NCBI GenBank assembly: GCA_026991575.1
Contig: JALXBF010000039.1
Span: 1-64,000, forward strand
Direction of reading: 5' to 3'
Origin: Planctomycetota bacterium
GTDB taxonomy: Bacteria > Planctomycetota > Planctomycetia > JALXBF01
Length of the DNA: 64,000 bases
Each line of letters opens with the position of its first letter. Positions within the stretch are counted from its first letter, which is position 1. Both the position numbers and the translations under genes were made by a program. Of this stretch, positions 26,776 to 36,758 are shown one piece after another. A model generated the notes under the pieces. It was not told where the DNA came from and did no database searches. It saw only the letters and a list, made by a program, of their open reading frames with translations.

Positions 26776-26947
26776 GGGCTGCTCCTGTCGACCGGACAGC
26801 TGGTCAGCTGGCCGACCGGTCTGGAGGGGGTCGGCCCGATCGGACAGAGAATCAACCATTATGCGGCCCTGGGGCTTTCGTGAGAAGAGCCTGGTGAGCG
26901 GGCGCGGTCCGCTTGCTCCTGTAGCGAACACTCGCTCACGACCCCCG

Positions 26948-27925
26948 TCACGCCTCGCCCCGGTTCCCCTCGGCGATCGCTTTCGCTCGGGCCACGTCCT
27001 CTTGGAGCTGCCTGCGTAAGGCGTCTGGCCCGTCAAAGCGGACGACGTCGCGCAGCCTGGCCAGGAAAGTTATCTCGATCCGCTCCCCCAGCAGTTCGCC
27101 CTCGAAGTCGATCAGATGGGCTTCGACACGGGGGCTGAGTTCGGCAAACGTCGGGGCCGGGCCGATGTGCACGGCCGCGGCGTAGCTGCGGTCAGCGACG
27201 TGCGCCAGGCCGGCATACACCCCGTCGCCTGGCACAAGGGTCTCGATGAAGCCGACATTTGCGGTGGGGAAGCCGAGCTGACGGCCCCGGCCCGCCCCGG
27301 CGCAGACGAGGCCTGCAAGCCGGTACGGGCGGCCGAGCAGTTCGCGTGCTGCCGCGACATCGCCGGCCCGCAGCAGGGCCCGGATCCGTGAGCTTGAAAC
27401 AGGCTGACCGTCACGTACGACCGGTGGCACGATGGTCACCGCGACACCGCAGCGTTCACCGAGCTCGCGCAGCCGGTGCGCGTCTCCGCCGCGGTTCTTG
27501 CCGAACGTGAAATTCGGCCCCTCGACAATGCCTTTGATTGCCAGTTTCTCGCAGAGGACGCCGACGAAGAACTGCTCCGCAGTCAGTTCCAGCAGCTCGT
27601 GGTCGACGTGCACAGCCAGCACGAAGTCCGCGCCGGCGGCACGGAGCAGGTTGGCTCGAACCGGAATCGTGCTCAGCGGGGGGTAGGGTACCCGGGGGCG
27701 AAGCACGGCGGCAGGCGCCGGGTCGAAGGTGATGGCGACGGTGGCCACGGAAAGCCTGGCGGCTTCGGCCCGTGCGCAGCCGATGAGCTTCTGGTGACCC
27801 AGGTGCACGCCGTCGAAATTGCCGATCGACACCACCGCCCCGCGCAGTGCGGCCGGCAGGTCGTGGCGCAGCAGGTTCACCCGCCAGAAGGGCCGTTCTG
27901 CAAGTTCGGTCACGGAGGCGTTCAT
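26948..27925 (-). CDS. ribF: Bifunctional riboflavin kinase / FAD synthetase
   Basis: A 325-residue enzyme making FMN and then FAD from riboflavin. The N-terminal nucleotidyltransferase has VSIGNFDGVHLGHQKLIGCARAEA and PNFTFGKNRGGD, then SSSRIRALLRAGDVAAARELLGRPY. The C-terminal flavokinase has AGRGRQLGFPTANVGF and the conserved VPGDGVYAGLAHV. The ATG overlaps the nnrD stop (ATGA), so the two are translationally coupled. Standard bacterial length. Confidence 0.96.
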   Translation of the reverse strand: MNASVTELAERPFWRVNLLRHDLPAALRGAVVSIGNFDGVHLGHQKLIGCARAEAARLSVATVAITFDPAPAAVLRPRVPYPPLSTIPVRANLLRAAGADFVLAVHVDHELLELTAEQFFVGVLCEKLAIKGIVEGPNFTFGKNRGGDAHRLRELGERCGVAVTIVPPVVRDGQPVSSSRIRALLRAGDVAAARELLGRPYRLAGLVCAGAGRGRQLGFPTANVGFIETLVPGDGVYAGLAHVADRSYAAAVHIGPAPTFAELSPRVEAHLIDFEGELLGERIEITFLARLRDVVRFDGPDALRRQLQEDVARAKAIAEGNRGEA

Positions 27926-28788
27926 TCTGACCGGTTCAGTTCCTGGAGCGCGTCGGCGATGAACAGCAGCAGGTCGCTGGCGATCAAGGCCGTCTCGGTC
28001 AGCTCCAGCGCAGCGTGGTCGCCGGCCAGCCCGTGCACGTAGACAGCAGCCACCGCGGCATCGAACGCGTCACGGTACTGTGCCCAGAAGGCCACCATCA
28101 AGCCGCTGAGGACATCGCCGGTTCCGCCGGTGGCCATGCCGGGATTGCCGGTCGGGTTCACATACAGCCGCTGGCCGTCGGTCACCACCGTGCCATAGCC
28201 CTTCAGGACGACGATCGTCCCGGTGGCTTCTGCGAAGGCGCGGGCCAGCTCGGTCCGCTGGGCTTGGATCTCTGCGACACTGCGTCCGGTCAGTCTGGCG
28301 AATTCGCCCGGGTGGGGGGTGATGATCGTAGGCTGTTCCCGAGCGCGAAGCAGCTCAAGGTCGGTGCCGACAGCATTGAGGCCGTCCGCATCCAGCACCA
28401 GCGGCCGCCTAATACGGGGCAACATGGCGCGTACGGCAGGCCATGCTTCCTGGCCCAGCCCAGGACCGACGAGGACATAATCGTTGCTCTCTGCCAAGCG
28501 GAGCACCTCGGCAACCGCCTCGTCGCCGACCGCCCCCTGTTCGGTCTCCGGCAGTGGCCACGTCAGGTAGGAAGGCTCGTAGGCGGCGACGACTGGCCAG
28601 ATCTCGCGGGGGCATGCCACCCGGACCAGGCCTGCGCCGCCGCGCAGTGCCGCGGCACCAGATAGACAGGCAGCACCGGCCATGCCGCGGCTACCTGCCA
28701 CAATCAGGATGCGTCCGTAGTTGCCCTTGTGGCTGTCCGGCGCACGAGGCGACAGTCTCGGCACCCGAGTCACCTGCTTAACGGCCAT
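27922..28788 (-). CDS. nnrD: ADP/ATP-dependent NAD(P)H-hydrate dehydratase
   Basis: The 288-residue repair enzyme converts damaged S-NAD(P)H hydrate back to NAD(P)H using ADP or ATP. It has the ribokinase-like core of the YjeF C-terminal domain: HKGNYGRILIVAGSRGMAGAACLSGAAALRGGAGLV, VLVGPGLG, LVLDADGLNAV, TIITPHPGEFARLTG and the catalytic NPTGNPGMATGGTGDVLSG. No epimerase domain is fused, unlike many bacteria where it is part of a bifunctional protein. ATG at 28788 follows a GGGGGGAG site and overlaps the larB end by 11 bp. Confidence 0.93.
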   Translation of the reverse strand: MAVKQVTRVPRLSPRAPDSHKGNYGRILIVAGSRGMAGAACLSGAAALRGGAGLVRVACPREIWPVVAAYEPSYLTWPLPETEQGAVGDEAVAEVLRLAESNDYVLVGPGLGQEAWPAVRAMLPRIRRPLVLDADGLNAVGTDLELLRAREQPTIITPHPGEFARLTGRSVAEIQAQRTELARAFAEATGTIVVLKGYGTVVTDGQRLYVNPTGNPGMATGGTGDVLSGLMVAFWAQYRDAFDAAVAAVYVHGLAGDHAALELTETALIASDLLLFIADALQELNRSE

Positions 28789-29602
28789 CGTCTCCCCCCT
28801 TACTTGTGTCCTGGTTCGCGGCCCGAAGCCGCTGGAGTTCGTTGCGGACCAGGCCGATACGGCGTGCAATCAGCGCCGCGACATAGCCACCGTTGAAGCC
28901 GGAGTCAACGTTGACCACGGCAACGTTCGAAGCACAGCTGGTGAGCATCGCGTGTAGCGGGGTCAGGCCCCAGAGATGGGCGCCGTAGCCGACGGAGGTG
29001 GGAACACCAATGACCGGACAGGCCACCAGACCGCCCACGACACTGGGCAACGCCCCTTCCATGCCGGCAACGACCACGATCGCATCGGCGTCGGCCAGGA
29101 GCTTCGTATGCCGCAGCAAGCGGTGGATCCCCGCCACCCCTACGTCCGCCACCGTACTGACGTGCGTGCCCAATGCCTCGGCCGTCACCCGGGCTTCCTC
29201 AGCCACCGGCAGGTCGCTCGTGCCGGCCGAGACCACCACCACGTGCCCCGCCCGTTCGACCCTTTTGCCGGGAGACCACCATAGCGTGCGTGCCAGCTCG
29301 TTATAGGTCATGTCCGGGAAGTGCTTGAGCACCTGATCGGCCAGCTCGCGCGAGACTCGCGTGCAGAGGCAGTCCTGTCCGGCTTCGCGCAACGTGCCCA
29401 CGATCTGCACCACCCACTCGGGCCGCTTCCCCTGACAGAAGACCACCTCGGGAAAGCCGCACCGGACGGCCCGATGCAGATCGATCGTGGCCGTTTCCAG
29501 CTCGGCAACCACGCCGGTGCGCAGCTGCTTGAGCGCATCGTCCACCGACAGTTGGCCCGCCCGAACGGCCTCCAACAGTTCACGCAGTTCCTCGGGCCGC
29601 AT
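28778..29602 (-). CDS. larB: Nickel-pincer cofactor biosynthesis carboxylase LarB
   Basis: LarB carboxylates and hydrolyses nicotinic acid adenine dinucleotide, the first step of the nickel-pincer cofactor used by lactate racemase-type enzymes. The 274-residue protein has the PurE/AIR carboxylase-like core VVVVSAGTSDLPVAEEARVTAEALG and DAIVVVAGMEGALPSVVGGLVACPVIGVPTSVGYGAH, and the N-terminal extension LRTGVVAELETATIDLHRAVRCGFPEVVFCQGK typical of LarB. No larC, larE or larA lies within the window. It sits between accC and nnrD, all on one strand with short gaps. Confidence 0.93.
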   Translation of the reverse strand: MRPEELRELLEAVRAGQLSVDDALKQLRTGVVAELETATIDLHRAVRCGFPEVVFCQGKRPEWVVQIVGTLREAGQDCLCTRVSRELADQVLKHFPDMTYNELARTLWWSPGKRVERAGHVVVVSAGTSDLPVAEEARVTAEALGTHVSTVADVGVAGIHRLLRHTKLLADADAIVVVAGMEGALPSVVGGLVACPVIGVPTSVGYGAHLWGLTPLHAMLTSCASNVAVVNVDSGFNGGYVAALIARRIGLVRNELQRLRAANQDTSKGGDDGR

Positions 29603-29628
29603 CGGATGCTCCGCACCGCCTCGGTGTT

Positions 29629-30972
29629 TCAGCCGGACCAGTGGCGTTCGACGAACGTCGTGTCGTAACGCCCCTCACAGAAGGCGCTATGCTCGAGGAT
29701 CTCGCGGTGGAACGGAATGGTCGTCTTGATCCCTTCGATCGTGAACTCCTCAAGCGCACGCAGCATGCAGCGGATGGCGGCGTCGCGGTCAGGCCGATGC
29801 ACGATCAGCTTGGCCACCAGACTATCGTAATGCGGCGGGATCATGTAGCCCTCACAGGCGTGGGTATCCAGACGGACACCCGGTCCACCGGGGGGAATAA
29901 ACCGAGTGATTCGGCCTGGCGTAGGGCGAAAACCGTTATAAGGATCCTCTGCATTGACACGACACTCGATCGATGCGCCGTGCTGAGGGATCTCCTCTTG
30001 GCGGAACGGTAACCGTTCGCCGGCAGCGATCCGGATCTGCCACTGCACGATATCGATCCCGGTGACCATCTCCGTGATCGGGTGCTCGACCTGGATCCGC
30101 GCGTTCGCCTCGATGAAGTAGAAGTTCTGGTCCTCGTCCATCAAGAACTCGCAGGTGCCGGCGTTCGTGTAGCCGGCTTCGCGGCACAGCCGCACGGCAG
30201 CTTCGCACACGGCCTGCCGCACCTCGGGCCGCAACCCCGGCGCCGGCGTCTCTTCAATCAGCTTCTGATGCCGCCGCTGGACGGAGCATTCCCGTTCCCA
30301 CAAGTGCAGCACGTTGCCGTGGTGGTCGGCCAACACCTGCACCTCAATGTGACGGGGCCGTTCGATGTACTTCTCGATATAGACCGTCGGATCCTTGAAG
30401 GCGGCCTGAGCTTCCGCCCGGGCTTGTTTCAGGCAGTTCTGCAGCGACATGTCATTGCGCGCAATCCGCATGCCTCGCCCCCCTCCCCCTGCAGCCGCCT
30501 TGATCATCACCGGATAACCGATTTCGCGCGCGATGCGCAACGCCTCCTTATCCGTTTCCACCGGCCCGGGACTGCCCGGGATCACCGGCACGTCGGCCCG
30601 GCGTGCCAGCTCGCGTGCTTCGACCTTGTTGCCCAACAACCGCATGCTCTCTTCCGGCGGCCCGATGAACTCAATCTTGCACGAGCGGCACACCTCAGCA
30701 AACGACGGGTTCTCGGCCAGGAACCCGTAGCCGGGATGGATCGCATCGACATCCGCCACCTCAGCAGCAGAAATGATGCGGGCAATATCCAGATAACTTT
30801 CCTTGCTCGGCGCAGGTCCGATGCAGATGACGCGATCGGCTACCCGTAGGTAGGGCGCGTCGCGATCGGCTTCACTGCAGACAGCCACGACCTCGATGCC
30901 GAGCTCCTTGCATGCGCGGAAGACGCGTAACGCGATCTCGCCGCGATTGGCAACCAGTATGCGCTGGAACAT
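29629..30972 (-). CDS. accC: Acetyl-CoA carboxylase, biotin carboxylase subunit
   Basis: ATP-dependent carboxylation of the biotin on AccB, the first half-reaction of fatty acid synthesis. The 447-residue length is exact for the family. Motifs run in order: [40 protein letters not shown], the glycine-rich ATP lid [48 protein letters not shown] and the catalytic [27 protein letters not shown]. It starts 1 bp after the accB stop codon. The AccA/AccD carboxyltransferase genes are not in the window. Confidence 0.97.
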   Translation of the reverse strand: MFQRILVANRGEIALRVFRACKELGIEVVAVCSEADRDAPYLRVADRVICIGPAPSKESYLDIARIISAAEVADVDAIHPGYGFLAENPSFAEVCRSCKIEFIGPPEESMRLLGNKVEARELARRADVPVIPGSPGPVETDKEALRIAREIGYPVMIKAAAGGGGRGMRIARNDMSLQNCLKQARAEAQAAFKDPTVYIEKYIERPRHIEVQVLADHHGNVLHLWERECSVQRRHQKLIEETPAPGLRPEVRQAVCEAAVRLCREAGYTNAGTCEFLMDEDQNFYFIEANARIQVEHPITEMVTGIDIVQWQIRIAAGERLPFRQEEIPQHGASIECRVNAEDPYNGFRPTPGRITRFIPPGGPGVRLDTHACEGYMIPPHYDSLVAKLIVHRPDRDAAIRCMLRALEEFTIEGIKTTIPFHREILEHSAFCEGRYDTTFVERHWSG

Positions 30973-30973
30973 C

Positions 30974-31558
30974 CTAGCCTGCGGGATCCACCAGGAACAA
31001 AGGTTGGCCGTACTCCACCGGCTGACCGTTCTCGACCAGGACCTTTACAATCGTGCCGGAGACTTCCGCCGGAATCTCATTGAAGACCTTCATCGCCTCG
31101 ATCAGGCAGACGATCGTATCCGGCTCGACGTGACTGCCCACGTCCACGAAGGGCGGTTTGTCCGGGGCCGGCGCTGCGTAGAAGGTGCCGACCATCGGGC
31201 TCTTGATCTCCACATACTTACCCGCCTCCGTCTCGGTCGCTTCCCCCGTGCCGCCAGCAGATGACCCCTGAGGAGCATCCGCTGCTACGGAGCCGGCCGC
31301 CGCCGCCGCTGGAGGCGGTGCTGCAGCGGGCTGGGCCGGCGACGGCTGCGCAACGTACGGCAACGGGAAGCCATAGGGTGCTACCGGGGCCGGCGCCGAT
31401 GCACCTGCGCCCTTGCCCCGTAACCGGATCCGTCGATCACCGTCCTGCCAGTAGATCTCCTCCAGCTCATAGTCCTTCATTAGCTGAACCAGGCTCCGGA
31501 TCTGCTCGACCGGCACCTGGCCGCTGTCGGTTTGCTTTCTGCCTTTTGAACCAGCCAT
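30974..31558 (-). CDS. accB: Acetyl-CoA carboxylase, biotin carboxyl carrier protein
   Basis: The 194-residue carrier has the N-terminal helical region ([30 protein letters not shown]), a long Ala/Pro-rich linker (about residues 45-105) and the C-terminal biotinyl domain [26 protein letters not shown]. The biotinylated lysine lies in [21 protein letters not shown], and [12 protein letters not shown] closes the fold. The linker is longer than in E. coli AccB. The gene order pepQ-like, accB, accC is the common bacterial order, though without efp between. Confidence 0.96.
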   Translation of the reverse strand: MAGSKGRKQTDSGQVPVEQIRSLVQLMKDYELEEIYWQDGDRRIRLRGKGAGASAPAPVAPYGFPLPYVAQPSPAQPAAAPPPAAAAAGSVAADAPQGSSAGGTGEATETEAGKYVEIKSPMVGTFYAAPAPDKPPFVDVGSHVEPDTIVCLIEAMKVFNEIPAEVSGTIVKVLVENGQPVEYGQPLFLVDPAG

Positions 31559-31623
31559 CGACTCGCTCTCCGCACCCGCCTCACCAGCGGATGGCCGGAC
31601 GGCCCAGCCCCGGCAGCCATCAC

Positions 31624-32727
31624 TCAGTCGACGGTGATCACCGCCGGCAGCGTGCTGAGCAGTTCAGCACCGTCTGCAGTGATCAGCACGTCCTCTTCCA
31701 GACGCACACCATACTCGCCCGGCACGTACACCGCGGGCTCGATCGTAACCACCATGCCCGCCAGCAGCCGAACATCTGAGCCGGCGCGCAGGAACGGCCG
31801 CTCATGCACCTCAAGGCCAATGCCGTGGCCCAGACCGTGCCGGAAGATCCCCGCGGCGCCGGCCCGCTCCAGTTCTTCAGTCGCCCACCGGTGCGCTTCA
31901 GCAGCCGTCACCCCGGGACGCAACGCGTCGATTACCCGCTGCTTACTGCGGTTCACCGCCTCAATCGCCCGCTCCAAAGAAGGCAGCATTCTAGTTCGGG
32001 CTATGATACGGGTCAAGTCGCTGACGTACTGGCCATAACATGCCCCCCAGTCGACCAGGACACCCGCCTCCAGCGATAGCCGCTCCGTTGCACTCAAACT
32101 CGCATGCGGCATGGCCGCGCGCGGCCCACTGGCCACAATCGGTCGAAACGACTCGTCCACCGCCCCCCTTCGCCGCATAGCCGCGTTCAACAGCCCGGCA
32201 AATTCAGCCTCCGTTGGCGGCCGCGCCCAGTCGACCTGCGCAACCACTTCCCGCAACGCCTCCTCGGCCACCCGCACCGCCTGCCGGATCGCAGCCACCT
32301 CCTCCGGCTCCTTCACCGCTCGGAACTCCTCCACCACGTCCCGCACAGGACACCAGCTCAGGTGTGGCAGCAGCGGCTGGAGCTGCTCAATCCACGCGAC
32401 CGTCATCGCGTGCGCCTCATACGCCAGCACCTCCAGCTGCCGGTCACGAAGCACAGCAGCCAAGAAACTCAGCGGCTCCTGCTGCCCCGTGTCACGGATC
32501 GCCACCGCAAGCCCAGGACACTCTTCAGCAAGCTGCTGCTCATAACGGCTGTCGCTAACCAACACCGCATCGTCGCGCGTCACCACCAGGTAGCTCGAAT
32601 CGCCCGTGAAACCGGTCAGATACTGGACGTTCGCTTCGGCCACCACCAGCAGGCCGTCCAGTGGTCTCTCGGCCAACCACTGCCACAGCTTCGCACATCG
32701 TCGCCGCCATAGCGGTTCGTCGCTCAT
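31624..32727 (-). CDS. pepQ: Xaa-Pro aminopeptidase/dipeptidase family (M24) metallopeptidase
   Basis: A 367-residue cytosolic peptidase that cleaves peptides with proline in second position. The N-terminal creatinase domain has [19 protein letters not shown]. The pita-bread domain carries all five metal ligands: [17 protein letters not shown] (two Asp), [15 protein letters not shown] (His), [24 protein letters not shown] (two Glu). The start overlaps its neighbour so that TGA of ltaE is followed almost directly by ATG. Whether it is a dipeptidase or an aminopeptidase cannot be told from the sequence alone. Confidence 0.93.
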   Translation of the reverse strand: MSDEPLWRRRCAKLWQWLAERPLDGLLVVAEANVQYLTGFTGDSSYLVVTRDDAVLVSDSRYEQQLAEECPGLAVAIRDTGQQEPLSFLAAVLRDRQLEVLAYEAHAMTVAWIEQLQPLLPHLSWCPVRDVVEEFRAVKEPEEVAAIRQAVRVAEEALREVVAQVDWARPPTEAEFAGLLNAAMRRRGAVDESFRPIVASGPRAAMPHASLSATERLSLEAGVLVDWGACYGQYVSDLTRIIARTRMLPSLERAIEAVNRSKQRVIDALRPGVTAAEAHRWATEELERAGAAGIFRHGLGHGIGLEVHERPFLRAGSDVRLLAGMVVTIEPAVYVPGEYGVRLEEDVLITADGAELLSTLPAVITVD

Positions 32728-32728
32728 A

Positions 32729-33808
32729 TCAGCCTCGCACCTTCGCGCGTGTCGCCGCCAGCTCGGCCATCACCTCCCGCAGAACCTGGCCTGCATAGTC
32801 GATCATCTCGCGCGTCACGTCCAGGTGTGTGCAGGCACGCAGCGTCTGTGGTCCACCAACCCCGAGCAGCACGTGCCGCTGCCTGGCCCGCTCGGCCACC
32901 TCCGCGGCCGTGGCCACCGTCGGGTGCACCTCAAACCAGATGATGTTCGTGTGCACGTCCGGCGGATCCAGCACCAGGCCGTCGATCTCATCGATGACTC
33001 GAGCGAGACGTTGTGCGTTCTCGTGGTCCTCGTGCAGCCGTTCGATGTGGTGTTCCAGCGCATACAGAGCGGCGGCAGCAATCACCCCCGCCTGACGCAT
33101 GCCACCACCGAAGACCTTCCGAATCCGCCGCGCCCGTGCAATCAGCTCGCGCGGACCGGCCAACGCCGAGCCGACGGGCGCACCGAGGCCTTTCGAGAAG
33201 CAGACCGACACGGTGTCGAAATGGCGCGCATACTCGCAGGCAGCAACGCCCGTGGCAACCACCGCATTGAACAGCCGAGCGCCATCCAGATGCGTTCGCA
33301 GCCCATGCTCATGCGCCCACGCGCAGATCCGTTCAATATTCGCCAGCGGGAAGATCCGCCCACCGCCCCGATTGTGCGTGTTCTCCAGACAGACCAGCCG
33401 GGTCTGGGCATAGTGCTCGTTCGTCGGCCGAATCATCCCCTCGAAATCGTCCACGTCCAGGACACCGTAACGGCCTGGGATCGGCCGGCACATCACGTGG
33501 CTGAGCACCGCCGGTCCGCCGGCCTCATAGTTGTAGATGTGACAACTAGCCTCCACCAGGATCTCATCACCCGGCTGTGTATGCACCCGTACGGCAATCT
33601 GGTTGGACATCGTGCCCGACGGCACATACAGGGCTGCTTCCTTGCCCAGTAACTCCGCCACCCGCTCCTGGAGCCGGTGCACCGTGGGGTCCTCATCGTA
33701 AACGTCATCGCCCACCTCGGCAGCGGCCATCGCACGCCGCATACCCTCAGTCGGTTTCGTCACCGTGTCGCTGCGCAGATCCACGGGTGCACTGAACGGA
33801 TAACTCAT
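32729..33808 (-). CDS. ltaE: Low-specificity L-threonine aldolase (beta-eliminating lyase family)
   Basis: The 359-residue PLP enzyme splits L-threonine or allo-threonine to glycine and acetaldehyde. Diagnostic segments are [78 protein letters not shown] and the PLP lysine in [22 protein letters not shown] at 33808 is preferred; the 13 residues upstream in the track are not conserved in style. It is the first gene of the eight-gene operon running down to nrnA and is divergent from the GT4 gene, 68 bp apart. Confidence 0.94.
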   Translation of the reverse strand: MSYPFSAPVDLRSDTVTKPTEGMRRAMAAAEVGDDVYDEDPTVHRLQERVAELLGKEAALYVPSGTMSNQIAVRVHTQPGDEILVEASCHIYNYEAGGPAVLSHVMCRPIPGRYGVLDVDDFEGMIRPTNEHYAQTRLVCLENTHNRGGGRIFPLANIERICAWAHEHGLRTHLDGARLFNAVVATGVAACEYARHFDTVSVCFSKGLGAPVGSALAGPRELIARARRIRKVFGGGMRQAGVIAAAALYALEHHIERLHEDHENAQRLARVIDEIDGLVLDPPDVHTNIIWFEVHPTVATAAEVAERARQRHVLLGVGGPQTLRACTHLDVTREMIDYAGQVLREVMAELAATRAKVRG

Positions 33809-33876
33809 CGCCGGTTCCCCGAAGGGTCCCACTCTAGAATCGAACAATCGGTTTCACCATCACTGGATAGCACGCC

Positions 33877-35229
33877 GTGCGCATCGCCTTCATTATTGCA
33901 GGTACGGGTAGCACCTACTGCGGCAGCTGCTTGCGGGACCACTGCTACGCCCGCCAGCTCATCGCGCTTGGCGATGACGTGGTCCTGGTGCCTGCCTACC
34001 TGCCACCCCGCTTCGAGCATGACACCCCCCGTCCGGAACCGACCGTGGTGCTGGGTGGGGTGAGCATCTACCTTCTGGCCAGCTTCCCCTGGGCTCGCCA
34101 ACTTCCGGCACTTCTGCTCCGCAGTCTCGACCAGCCATGGCTTCTAACGCTTCTGGGCCGCGGGGGTCACGCTACCGATGCCGCGCGCCTGGGCCCGTTG
34201 GCCGTCGAGATGCTGAAAGGCCCCCACGGCGCAGCGGCACCGGAATTCGAGCGGGCCGCGGACCTCATCTCCCGACGCATCGCTCCGGACGTCGTGATCC
34301 TGCCCAACCTGATGCTCAGCTCACTTGCCCCCATGCTCCGCACGCGCGGCATTCGGACCGTGGTCATCGCAGCCGGCGAAGCAGCGTTTATCAGCCAGCT
34401 CGGTGAGCAGCCGGCGCGTGCAGTCTGGCACTGGATCGCACACTGGCTGCCCGAAACTGATGCGGTCGTAAGCTACAGCCGCTACTACGCCCGCTACCTG
34501 CAACAGCGTCTCGGCCGGCCGGTACCGATCGCGCTGCTGCCGCTGCCAGTGGATTGCCCCCCGGAGCCATCCCAACCGACAGGACGCGGCCACACTGTTC
34601 GCGTCCTCTTCTTCTCCAGGCTGGTCCCGGAGAAAGGCCTGGACCTGCTCGTGGAGGCTCTGGGCCGGTTGAGGCGCGAGCAACCCGGGCTGCCGTTTCG
34701 GCTCGAGATTGCTGGGAGCGGAGCGTCCGCGCGCGACGGTTTCCTACGCACCGTCCGCGCACGAGCCGACGAACTGCTCGGTCGGGAACAGTGGCACTAC
34801 TACGGGGAACTCACCGGCACAGAGAAGTGGCAACGGCTGTATGAAGCCGACCTCTGGGTGCTACCCAGTCGAACGGATGACTCCCAGAACCTGGCCGCCC
34901 TCGAAGCGATGGCCGCAGGCACGGCCATCGTGGTCCCCGCACGAGGATGGTATCCGGAGTTGGTTGAAAACACCCGAGGCGGTGTCCTGTACCGCCCTGA
35001 TGATCAAGCAGCGCTGACCGACGCCATCGCCCGACTAGTGGCAGACCACGCCCTGCGGCACACGCTCGGCCGGCAAGCGATGGTGCAAGTCCGCGCACAG
35101 CACGCTGCGGAGATTGCCACCAGGGCACTGCGCCAGTTGCTGGCACGTGTGGCCGGCAAGAGCCCGGAGCCGGCCGCAGCAGAGCCGGAACAACCGCACG
35201 ACCGGCCGACGGCTCAGGCCGACCCGTAG
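33877..35229 (+). CDS. Glycosyltransferase, GT4/GT-B type
   Basis: A 450-residue GT-B fold enzyme. The N-terminal acceptor domain begins MRIAFIIAGTGSTYCGSCLRDHCYARQLIALGDDVVLVP. The donor domain has VRVLFFSRLVPEKGLDLLVEALGRL, LEIAGSGA, and the GT4 nucleotide-sugar motif SRTDDSQNLAALEAMAAGTAIVVPARGWYPELV, which includes the E-x7-E pattern. Start is GTG; TAGAAT at 33835-33840 may be its -10 box. The C-terminal tail is Pro/Glu-rich. Acceptor and donor unknown. It lies 99 bp before the thioesterase operon on the same strand. Confidence 0.9.
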   Translation: MRIAFIIAGTGSTYCGSCLRDHCYARQLIALGDDVVLVPAYLPPRFEHDTPRPEPTVVLGGVSIYLLASFPWARQLPALLLRSLDQPWLLTLLGRGGHATDAARLGPLAVEMLKGPHGAAAPEFERAADLISRRIAPDVVILPNLMLSSLAPMLRTRGIRTVVIAAGEAAFISQLGEQPARAVWHWIAHWLPETDAVVSYSRYYARYLQQRLGRPVPIALLPLPVDCPPEPSQPTGRGHTVRVLFFSRLVPEKGLDLLVEALGRLRREQPGLPFRLEIAGSGASARDGFLRTVRARADELLGREQWHYYGELTGTEKWQRLYEADLWVLPSRTDDSQNLAALEAMAAGTAIVVPARGWYPELVENTRGGVLYRPDDQAALTDAIARLVADHALRHTLGRQAMVQVRAQHAAEIATRALRQLLARVAGKSPEPAAAEPEQPHDRPTAQADP

Positions 35230-35328
35230 GGGGCCCCCATGCGCAGGCGGCGATCGGGCTACGGCCCATAGCGAAACGGCAACGATCCGAGCCAACAAGC
35301 ACCGCACCCAACGGGAGCCAGACGCGCT

Positions 35329-35784
35329 ATGGCCAAGGAATTCGTAACCCGACGTCGGGTTGCTTTTGCAGAAACCGACATGGCCGGCATCGTACACTTC
35401 GCGAACTACTTCCGGTACATGGAAGACGCCGAGCATGAGCTGTGGCGGAGCACGGGGATCAGCGTGGTGCATCGCCGGGAAGATGGCAGCCTGCTGACCT
35501 GGCCCCGCGTGCACGCATCTTGCAACTACCGCAAGCCGATCCGGTTCGAGGACGAGGTGGAAATCGGCGTCCGAGTCAGCCGCTCTGGCAGCAAAGCGCT
35601 GCGATTCAGGTTCAGCTTTCGGCTGGCCGGCGAAGAAGTGGCCGAAGGCGTGCTCGTTGCGGTATGCTGTCTGTTCCGGGACGGTCATCTGGAAGCTGTT
35701 CCCATCCCGGACGAGGTGCTTAACCGATTGACGCCCTACCTTGAACCGGCCGACGCAACGCCCCCTGACGAGGCAGGTGCATGA
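35329..35784 (+). CDS. Acyl-CoA thioesterase, hot-dog fold (YbgC/4HBT family)
   Basis: The 151-residue protein has the 4HBT opening RVAFAETDMAGIVHFANYFRYMEDAEHELWR with the catalytic Asp of the ETDMAGIVHF motif. YRKPIRFEDEVEIGVRVSRSGSKALRFRFSF, the central helix-sheet of a hot-dog domain, follows, with EGVLVAVCCLF next. It hydrolyses acyl-CoA or aryl-CoA thioesters; the acyl group is not known. The stop overlaps the next start (ATGA), so it is coupled to the prenyltransferase-repeat gene. Confidence 0.9.
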   Translation: MAKEFVTRRRVAFAETDMAGIVHFANYFRYMEDAEHELWRSTGISVVHRREDGSLLTWPRVHASCNYRKPIRFEDEVEIGVRVSRSGSKALRFRFSFRLAGEEVAEGVLVAVCCLFRDGHLEAVPIPDEVLNRLTPYLEPADATPPDEAGA

Positions 35785-36743
35785 GTTTCTTAAGGGACCT
35801 TCTGGCGCGCATCGCCGCAGAGGCTGGCAGCTTACCCGAAGCCGCCCCGCTTCGCGACGCGATCCGCCAGACGCAGGGCAGCGATGGCGGCTGGCCCGGG
35901 CGTAGCGGCGAGAGCGACCCGTACTGGACAGGGTTTGCACTCCGCTGCGCGCACGTGCTGGGCATCGATGACCAGCGCCTCTGGCGCGCTGCAGCCACCT
36001 ACCTTCAGCGAGTCAGCGACCGGACAGTCGACCTGATCGATGGCGCGTCGGTGCTGCTCAGCCTGGTGCTCGTGCAGCGAAGCCGACCGGATGCGTTGGA
36101 CGGTGTCGCTCTCAGGTCGATCACCGAACGGCTACTAGCCGAACTCGAGCAGGCCCGTACGCCCGAAGGGGGATACCGCAAGAGTCGCCGGTCGGCCAGT
36201 GGCAGCACGTACGCCACGTTCCTGGCACACCTCTGTTACGAAGAACTGCACCGGCCCATGCCGCAACGGGCCCAGGTTGTGCGGTTCCTGCTGGAACGCC
36301 AGCAACCGGATGGCGGCTTCTTTGAGGTTCGGGCGGGCAAGCTGAGCGGTACAAACCCTACGGCCGCTGCTCTTGTGACGTTGCGCGGCGAGCGGGACTT
36401 CGACACGTCGCGACGCAGGCAGGCGGTGCGCTTCCTGCTGGAACTGTACAGTCCGTTGGGTGGCTTCTGCGCAAACCGAAAAGTGCCACTGCCCGACCTG
36501 CTATCCACCTTCACCGCGCTGGCCGCCCTGGACAGCCTCGGCATCACGCTGCCGGAGGCCGCGCTGGAGCAGACCGAAGCATTCGCCCGTTCGCTTCAGC
36601 GGCCTGATGGCGGCTTTTCAGCTGCCCCTTGGGACCTGGAGACGGACCCGGAGTATAGCTTCTACGCCATTGGCACACTGGCGCTGGCCCGTTTGATGCG
36701 TTGCCCGACCCGGACCCGCACCACGTGCCAGCAACACCGGTGA
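35781..36743 (+). CDS. Prenyltransferase/squalene-oxidase repeat protein
   Basis: A 320-residue alpha-barrel repeat protein. At least five QW-type or prenyltransferase repeats are visible: TQGSDGGWPG, TPEGGYRK, QQPDGGFFEV, SPLGGFCAN and QRPDGGFSAAPW. The DxDD acid of terpene cyclases and the Zn-binding Asp/Cys/His set of protein prenyltransferase beta subunits are not apparent, so catalytic activity is uncertain. The family occurs widely in planctomycetes as a conserved protein of unknown role. It is coupled to the thioesterase gene upstream and 15 bp from the LolD-type ATPase downstream, which suggests a shared lipid or envelope function. Confidence 0.8.
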   Translation: MSFLRDLLARIAAEAGSLPEAAPLRDAIRQTQGSDGGWPGRSGESDPYWTGFALRCAHVLGIDDQRLWRAAATYLQRVSDRTVDLIDGASVLLSLVLVQRSRPDALDGVALRSITERLLAELEQARTPEGGYRKSRRSASGSTYATFLAHLCYEELHRPMPQRAQVVRFLLERQQPDGGFFEVRAGKLSGTNPTAAALVTLRGERDFDTSRRRQAVRFLLELYSPLGGFCANRKVPLPDLLSTFTALAALDSLGITLPEAALEQTEAFARSLQRPDGGFSAAPWDLETDPEYSFYAIGTLALARLMRCPTRTRTTCQQHR

Positions 36744-36758
36744 GGAACCCTACCCGCC

